DNA of 64,000 bases from Apium graveolens (taxonomy: Eukaryota; Streptophyta; Magnoliopsida; Apiales; Apiaceae), in contig NC_133647.1 in the NCBI RefSeq assembly GCF_009905375.1, forward strand, positions 48,170,506-48,234,505, read 5' to 3'. The translations under genes were made by a program, and so were the position numbers. Positions 57,725 through 64,000 of this stretch are shown piece after piece; position 1 is the stretch's first letter; each line of letters starts with the position of its first letter. Under the pieces are notes generated by a model. It did not search any database, was not told the DNA's origin, and worked only from the letters and a program-made list of their open reading frames with translations.

Positions 57725-57755
57725 GGTTAGGCTGCTGATCAGTCACGCAATAACC
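57725..57755 (-). other. Stem-loop with CTGATCA in the loop (LTR4)
   Basis: Outer stem GGTTA/TAACC, inner TGC/GCA, loop containing CTGATCA on the minus strand. Confidence 0.5.
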
Positions 57756-60641
57756 CCGAGCAAGGCACACAACACTGCTTTAATTACTGGATCCAAGGCA
57801 CACATTGGCCTATAATTGACCACGAATCTGGTCTGACCATGAATCTGGTCTACATTTAGAAAACTATCCAATCCTAAAACAATTCGGTGTAATAAACAAT
57901 GTAATTCAATAAGCAAGATCATAATCAAAATTGATAAATCACTTGTACAAAAGTGTAATGCAGTTCATGAGTATCGCAAGGGTATATCAAGGTATGTATA
58001 AGAAACAATTTCCAGTTTGAAAAAGCATCGAGTATTAGATCAGTAATGATTTTTCAAGGTATAGTTCTTTGATGTTATAAGGAATGGTTGGGGTATAAAA
58101 GTTTCTGTGTTTTTAAATAATTTTCTTCCAGTGTTTGGTGTTTGGTAGTTAAACATTTGGGGAGCAGTATCATATTTGGGTGGTTTGGTATCTGGAAGTT
58201 AATAAAGGAGGGTTTACAAAGAATAAGACTTACGACTCAAGATCAAGAAAATCCGGGTTCAAGGGTAAATAGTTTAAAGCACATGCAATATGAAACAGGA
58301 GTTATTTTGAATATTAACAACATGATATGAAACAGTTTGAAAATATTTGCAATATATCTTGAAAAAATTTCGAAAGTACCTGCCTTACAGGGCTTTACAA
58401 CTATTACTGATCAACTCTGAACCGAATCTGCCGCTCAGGCTCTAACGTTCAATCACTAGATCCCATTGGATTCGACTTTGATACTCAAGTTTTTCTGTTG
58501 AAACTCTATCGAGGTCGTCGACTGACTACCAGGTCATCTCTAGTCCATCGTCCACTTACAGGTTCCCGATTATAACCATCAGGGTCGAAATACCCTACGT
58601 TAGACGTCTAGGTATCCTTAACATATCCTCGATACTAGTTCTTACCCAACGATATTCAAACCCGACTCGTAATTATGAATATTATAATAACACATGCAAC
58701 AAATAGGGTTCAAAATCTCGAAGATCGGTTTGGTGTTCGGTTTTGGAAAATACATATATTCTTTATTTTATGAAATCAGGGTTATCGATTTGGAAAAATA
58801 TTTTATCACATCGTACAATCAAGTTTCGTATAAAACACACAGATATACCATATATAGTCACTCGAAGTCCCGATAATCATCGGATACGTTCCCGTATTTA
58901 CGTAGTTCAGTTTCCCGGAAATTGGGCAGCGTCTCCTTTATTTATCGGACTACCCGTCGAACACAATATCGACGTCGCGATCAACCACAACCCAACAATC
59001 AATCAATTCTAGTCCAAACTAATCATGCATCCAACAATCTCAAAATTGAATATTTAACTTTTACTTTTATTTCAAATATTCTAAAAATAAAATTTACAAA
59101 TTATTATTAGGCTCAAGAATCATCATTGCCATTTATCCGTCAGCTCAACGAGTTCATCGCTGACGGTGGCATAACTCCAACGGTTCCCGTACAGGCGTCC
59201 TGTCAGAGTTTCACCCTTAAAAAAAACCCCAGAATGGTTCAATAATCACTAGTTCGAATTATTCAAAGAAATTATTCAAATTATACAAATTCAATAAACA
59301 ATCCGAACTAATTTCAGAATATCCACTTGAATCAAAGGAACAGTCCACGATTCAATTTCATCAGCAATCACAACATCACCACTAAAGCACAGATACAAGC
59401 ACAGCCTCATCGGAAAAGTTATGCTGGTGGCGAGGAAAAGATGGAACAGGGCGGCAACAACACAAATACACACCCGCACAACACAGTTTACACATAAACG
59501 CACACACATCAAACTGTAAGCAGGAACAGGCCGGAAAATACAAGGCGGCTCACCGGAAAACATGGCAGTGGCCGGAAACCGGAGTACCGGCGGCAGGAGC
59601 GGTGAAGCGCCATAAATAGAGAAACGAAGAGAGGGGATCGAGAGTACACGAATGAGGAAAGGTGAGAGCACAGAGAGAGAGGAGAGAAGCGAGACAAAGA
59701 GAGAGATGAGACTGAAATTGATACAGGGGATGGTTGTGTTTGCTTTTGTTTATCTGCTTGATTATATTTCTTATTCGAATAATTCTGTTACTGCCACGTT
59801 TCTGCAATCCCACAAGAATTTAACACGTGTCCTGGTTTGTATTGTAGTCCCCGATTTTGTTCGCGTTTTGCAAAATAACGAACAACTTTATTGGTAAAAT
59901 TTTACCCTAAAATTACCAAAATAGTTTTTAAAATATCACAAATAATTCATAATTATTAAAATAATTTTTTCATAATTTTCAAAGTATATTTTGAACGTAA
60001 CTCATACCCGCATTTAACAATTAATGATCCAAGCTGCACTTAAAATAATTTCAGAAAATCACGGAAACAGTCTTAAAATGTTAGAAATATCCCAAAGTTT
60101 GTAAAAACGCAATTTTGAAAATTTTAGAACAATTTTCGAAGTGCACTTTATACCCGCTTTTTAACAATTAAACGAAACAACGCCCTGGTGAAATTAATCC
60201 CGAAAATTTTCAAAATAATTTTAAAATTCTCAGAATAATATAAACTTAGAAGAATATGAATTTTGTGATTTTTGAGAAACTCTGGAATTAATTACGGATT
60301 TTACGAGTAAAAGAAATTAGAAAATCATTTAAAAATAAATAATCAATAAAATATTGATTTCTCATTTTTATAAAATCCTAAAAATAATTATAATAATTAT
60401 AAAATTATAAAAACAATTTTAGAGACATATTTATACAAATAAATTTGCATTAAATCCACTTTAAAAGTGAAACAATTCAATACAATTCCTTATAATCACA
60501 CGAACAACCCGATACATCATAAATCACACCTAGATAATAATCAAACAACATGTAGCGGTCAAAACCAATACATATATTTTATTTAATAATTTCCATAATA
60601 ATCACATATTTAAATAATTCAAAAATACACGGGTCGTTATA

Positions 60642-60984
60642 TGTGATGCTTGTGAAAAAGGAAAAATAAAGAGATCAAGTCACAAGAGTAAAACTGTAAA
60701 TTCGATAAGTGCACCTTTGTAACTTATTCATATGGATTTATTTGGACCAGTTAATGTCCTGTCAATTACAAGAAAGAAGTATGCACTTGTGATGGTGGAT
60801 GACTACTCAAGGTACACATGGGTAGAATTTATGCACTCAAAAGATGAAACCCCACCCATCATAATTGAACACTTCAAGAAAATTTAGAAGCAGGAGTGAT
60901 AATGGCACATAATTCAGGAATGCAACCTTAAAAGAGTTTTGCAAAGACAAGGACATTGTTCAAGAATTCTCAGCAGGCAGGACA
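60642..60984 (+). pseudogene. Sirevirus-like integrase remnant
   Basis: Resumes after LTR4 at the integrase zinc finger (CDACEKGKIKRSSH), then HMDLFGPVNVLS and MVDDYSRYTWVEF. TAA near 60720 and further stops near 60885. Ends at TTCTCAGCAGGCAGGACA, where LTR6 starts. Confidence 0.88.
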
Positions 60985-63900
60985 TGTAATAACCCCAATT
61001 TTTGGAAAATTTTGAAACCCTTATGAATAGTGATTTTACAGATTATGCTGAATAAGAAAACTTTTCATGCCACACTATGTAGGGGTTCTGTTATGGATAT
61101 TCTGAGATTTTATTAGTACTCTATATGGTATATAAGTGTATGTAAAGATCGTCAGAATCCAATTCCGAACACTTTGATTTTTCCCGGAAATCCACTAGAT
61201 ACGGAAAGAATTGAGTATAAGATAACAGGATAAAAAGGATTTAAATTAAAGGATTATAAGAGAGGATCATAAAAGGATTATAATGTATTGAGAAAGGTTA
61301 AGGAAACCCAAGTAATAAGATCCCGGGTATGATCCCTCAAACGATAAACGAAAGCGAAAGTTAAGCGAACCGTATAACAGATCAGCGGTCATTAGGCAAA
61401 CAATTAGGAAGTTAATCAAGGAGGTTAGGGATGATGAGGTCATCCAACCAATAAGAAGAGGGCAAGTAAGGGATGATGACATCATAAGCATGACATAAGC
61501 ATGACATAAGGGGAAGGAGATGTGGTTGATTTAAAACCACAAAAAGTCAAGGTTAGAAAGGTAATTACCCAAAAATAAAGCAAAAACAACCAAGCTAAGC
61601 CAAACAAATCAAAAAACACAAAATCATTTCATTCTCTTCATCTTGCTCTCGGCTTTTCTTCTTTTCCAAAGGAAGAAAAATCAAAATCCTAGTTCCAAGC
61701 ATTGTTAAATCACAAGGTAATTATCTAAGGTTCCTTGTACATAGATATGGATATCCTATAAGTTTAAGCTTCTAATTCCTTCACAATCTCTTCCAATAAA
61801 TCATGGAAGAAGATGGTGAATAGTGTTTTTCAAGAACTAAAATTTTTGTTCTTGAAGTTTTGTTTAGTTTAAGCTTGGATAAGGACTTTAAGGGTGATTC
61901 CAAGCCATTCTTTTGATTCTCCACTCTCCAAGGAAGGTATAAACTCCAAACCCTAGCTTTAGTTTTGAGTAATTAGGAATGAATATGATTGATATAGTAT
62001 ATGTGAAGCATGATGCTTGTTTGTTTAAAGTTTGGTTGAGTTTGTAGAGATTAGTTGGTTTTGTGGTGTTTTTGGAGTTGTAAATCTTGATAATTAGTTA
62101 AAGAACTTAAGTAAAGCTTTTAGTTCATGTGGGGAATAAGTATAAATTGTTAATGTTGAGTTGTTGGGGCTGTTATGATGTTGTATGGATGAAGTTTTGA
62201 TTTGGTTGTGATTGTGAATTGATTGGTGGTTGAATTGGAATGGTTTAAATTTGGGAAATCGCGTAAACGTAGCCGTCGTAATGTCCGATTTACTTTAGAC
62301 TGCTTTTGTTCATAACATTAGGACCCGAGAACTCCCTGCTATGTTTTGACCATTGCCATTTTTAGATAGTTCATGTTACGAACTTCGTTTTGATATGTGG
62401 TTCGTTTGATTCCGATATACGGTTTAGGAGAAACGGCTGTTTTAAGTAACGACGTTTCGCGAACGAAACACTACCCCTCGCCTTACTTTGAAACCTTGGT
62501 TAAGGACCCTAAATGACTAATTGGGGTAAGAAACAATTGTGTAAAGTGGATTAGGCAGTTGGTAAGGTACTCGTAAAAGAATCGCCTTAAAATCCTTAGT
62601 GGTTAATTTATTAAAAATGGTGGAGCCGAGGGTACTCGAGCGACTTAAGTAAATCGTTAAGCGGGAAAGCGAACATTAGGACTCTAAATGGTTAAAGTCT
62701 ATATATATGAATAGTTTTTAAAAACTATTAATCGAATAAGGTTTATTCGATAATTTTATTTTATTTAATGAATATTATTACGAATATTCATTCGAGGGCT
62801 TATGACTCCTTTTATTTTATTTATTGAATATTATTTGAATATTCATTCGAGGGTTTATGACTCAGTTTATATTATTTAATGAATAATATTTGAATATTCA
62901 TTTGAGGATCTATGACTCCGATTATTTGCTGAGATATATTCTTTATTTTATTAAAGGAATAAGGTGTCGATAATCAAACTTATCTTGATTATTCAAAGAA
63001 AGATAGTACTTTCGTATAAGTATATCTTTGGTTATTTAATACTAATTTCAAGTATAAATTTTAAAACTTCTACTTCAATTATTTTTATAAAGATTATTCT
63101 TTATGGGAATATTATTTAAATAATAATATTCAGATATTTTCTAATATATTGGGACTGATTTATTTCATTAAATCGACATTACTCCAAACACTCTTTAAAG
63201 TGTTTTCGAGTCTTCAAAATGATTTTTAAAAGTTAGAGCGGATCCCAAAACTCATTTTTATATTTAAGATCTTCCTTTTAAAGGGGATTTAAATACTCGT
63301 TCAAAACTTGAGGGATCCGGCTCAGTGGTGTATTTTACATTCGCAACGAGGTTGCTGTTTTGAGAAAACATCTTGATTACTTGCCCATCGTTCGGGAAGT
63401 AAGTTCATCTATTTGAGTTGGCATAAGCAACATGGCTCAGTGGGCGTCCATGAAAGTGTAAGTGGCTCAGTGGGAGTCCATTAAATGCGTAAGTGGCTGA
63501 GTGGCAGTCCAGCATAAGGTCCTATTGCGACCAGGGTGATAACCAGTGGGGAATTCGTCCATCTACTAGTAGAAAAGGTTACTTATTGGTATCTTTGCCT
63601 GATCAGCAAGGTATCAGGTTTATGCCAAGGTTTTCTCCTTTCCAAATTCATTGGATATTGTAACTCTGTTGATAATTTTCATAACAGAGGTTTTCAAGGA
63701 GTGTATGAAATATATATATATAGGTGTATATATATATCGGGACTTAATGAAGTATCTCGTAACTTCATTATTTATAATGATGTACAAAGATTGAATCTAT
63801 TCAAATCTTGTCTTGTAGTCTCATCTATGTGATGAACTTTTGAAACTAATTATAACTTGAACGGTGGTAGTTCAAGTAGTATTTGGAAAAGATATAAGTA

Positions 63901-64000
63901 TATTGGAGTATCTCGTAACTTCATCTTTTAAACTTATATCTAGTAAATGATTATCTTATGTATGTCAAAGATTTTCAGAAAAACGTTGAGACAAGGTTAG
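60985..64000 (+). repeat. LTR6: LTR of the LTR3 family, cut by the window edge
   Basis: Starts TGTAATAACCCC and aligns along LTR3 to about its position 27870. Inserted in Sirevirus-like integrase, so it is a 5' LTR or a solo LTR. About 410 bases equivalent to 25948-26355 of LTR3, including the short exon and GC donor, are absent (junction near 62699). The CTGATCA loop is not recognisable. The H3-like exon would lie just past the window. Confidence 0.88.
63433..63511 (+). repeat. Short tandem repeat in LTR6
   Basis: Three imperfect units of about 28-30 bases around TGGCTCAGTGGGAGTCCA. Confidence 0.75.

Larger units (their letters stand above)
57230..60641 (-). repeat. LTR4: solo Tekay-like LTR (3.4 kb), TSD TGTGA
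   Basis: Minus strand starts TATAACGACCCG (60641; expected TG mutated to TA) and ends GGGCGCCACA. TGTGA at 57225-57229 and 60642-60646. No internal element sequence, so it is a solo LTR. GC donor AAG|GCAGGT at 58384/58383, acceptor TTTTACAG|TT at 57559/57558, hairpins at 57588-57603 and 57725-57755. Similar to LTR5. Confidence 0.88.

Noticed and set aside
59291..59813. Overlapping Leu/Ser/Cys-rich frames on the minus strand in LTR4
   Set aside because: They cover the CT-rich start-like region of LTR4 and have no conserved counterpart in LTR5.

Overview
This window is a block of nested plant transposable elements, with no intact host gene that I can support. The organism is a higher plant. 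Evidence: Ty3/gypsy chromoviruses of the Tekay/Del type (integrase with a C-terminal chromodomain-like tail), Ty1/copia elements of Sirevirus and Angela type, Tat-type PBS sequences (TTGGCGCC...), initiator-Met-tRNA primer sites (TGGTATCAGAGC), a Helitron-type 3' end and spliced DNA-transposon-type exons. A eudicot is likely; I cannot name the genus from sequence alone.

Layout. 1-6537: 3' part of a Tekay element (Ty3-1) with its 4.3 kb 3' LTR (LTR1). It is inserted in the integrase of a second Tekay element (Ty3-2, 6538-11683, with LTR2). 11684-14481: an inverted, 3'-truncated copy of LTR2, giving a 2.8 kb inverted repeat. 14482-17836: a minus-strand Tekay-like LTR (LTR5). 17837-18333 and 28223-29389: overlapping pieces of one copia LTR on either side of a third Tekay element, Ty3-3. 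Ty3-3 has an accessory ORF at 18430-19119, gag-pol at 19519-24227 and LTR3 at 24261-28222; its 5' LTR is missing. 29390-30235: 5' end of a minus-strand Tat-type element. 30236-33785: AT-rich DNA with a candidate Helitron and a GC-rich repeat. 33786-43799: a minus-strand, multi-exon, PB1-like/transposase-associated gene, split by a 7.1 kb gag/pol-less LTR element (36237-43382, TSD CTCCT) that itself carries a TRIM (37655-39189, TSD GGCCT). 44243-60984: a Sirevirus-like copia element, interrupted by an Angela-like copia element (47222-54533, TSD GTGCT), by a direct-inverted-direct rearrangement (54.7-57.2 kb) and by a solo Tekay-like LTR (LTR4, 57230-60641, TSD TGTGA). 60985-64000: another LTR of the LTR3 family, running off the window. 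All gag and pol frames are broken.

The most interesting signal is inside the Tekay LTRs. Five LTRs of clearly different sequence (LTR1, LTR2, LTR3, LTR4, LTR5) share a gene-like layout. A TATA/CT-rich start region is seen in LTR1 (and a CT-rich region in others). It is followed by a short exon-like block ending in AG|GCAAGT or a close variant (a GC-type donor), then 0.8-1.9 kb of intron-like DNA, a stem-loop, an AG acceptor, and a small exon of about 21-29 codons. In LTR1, LTR2 and LTR3 this small exon begins with a copy of the histone H3 N-terminal tail: MARLRRTARKS, MVRFKQTARKT and MARLKQTQHKR, against H3 MARTKQTARKS. In LTR1 and LTR3 it ends at a phase-0 GT donor. In Ty3-3 an accessory ORF upstream of gag (acidic, Pro-rich, coiled-coil) is open in phase 0 from a TAG acceptor. 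I infer that these elements may encode a spliced accessory protein with an H3-like tail, beside an integrase with a chromodomain, the kind of domain that reads methylated H3. The intron-like segment also carries a hairpin whose loop CTGATCA is invariant while its stem changes, a candidate RNA dimerisation or packaging signal. Splicing, translation and function are untested inferences.
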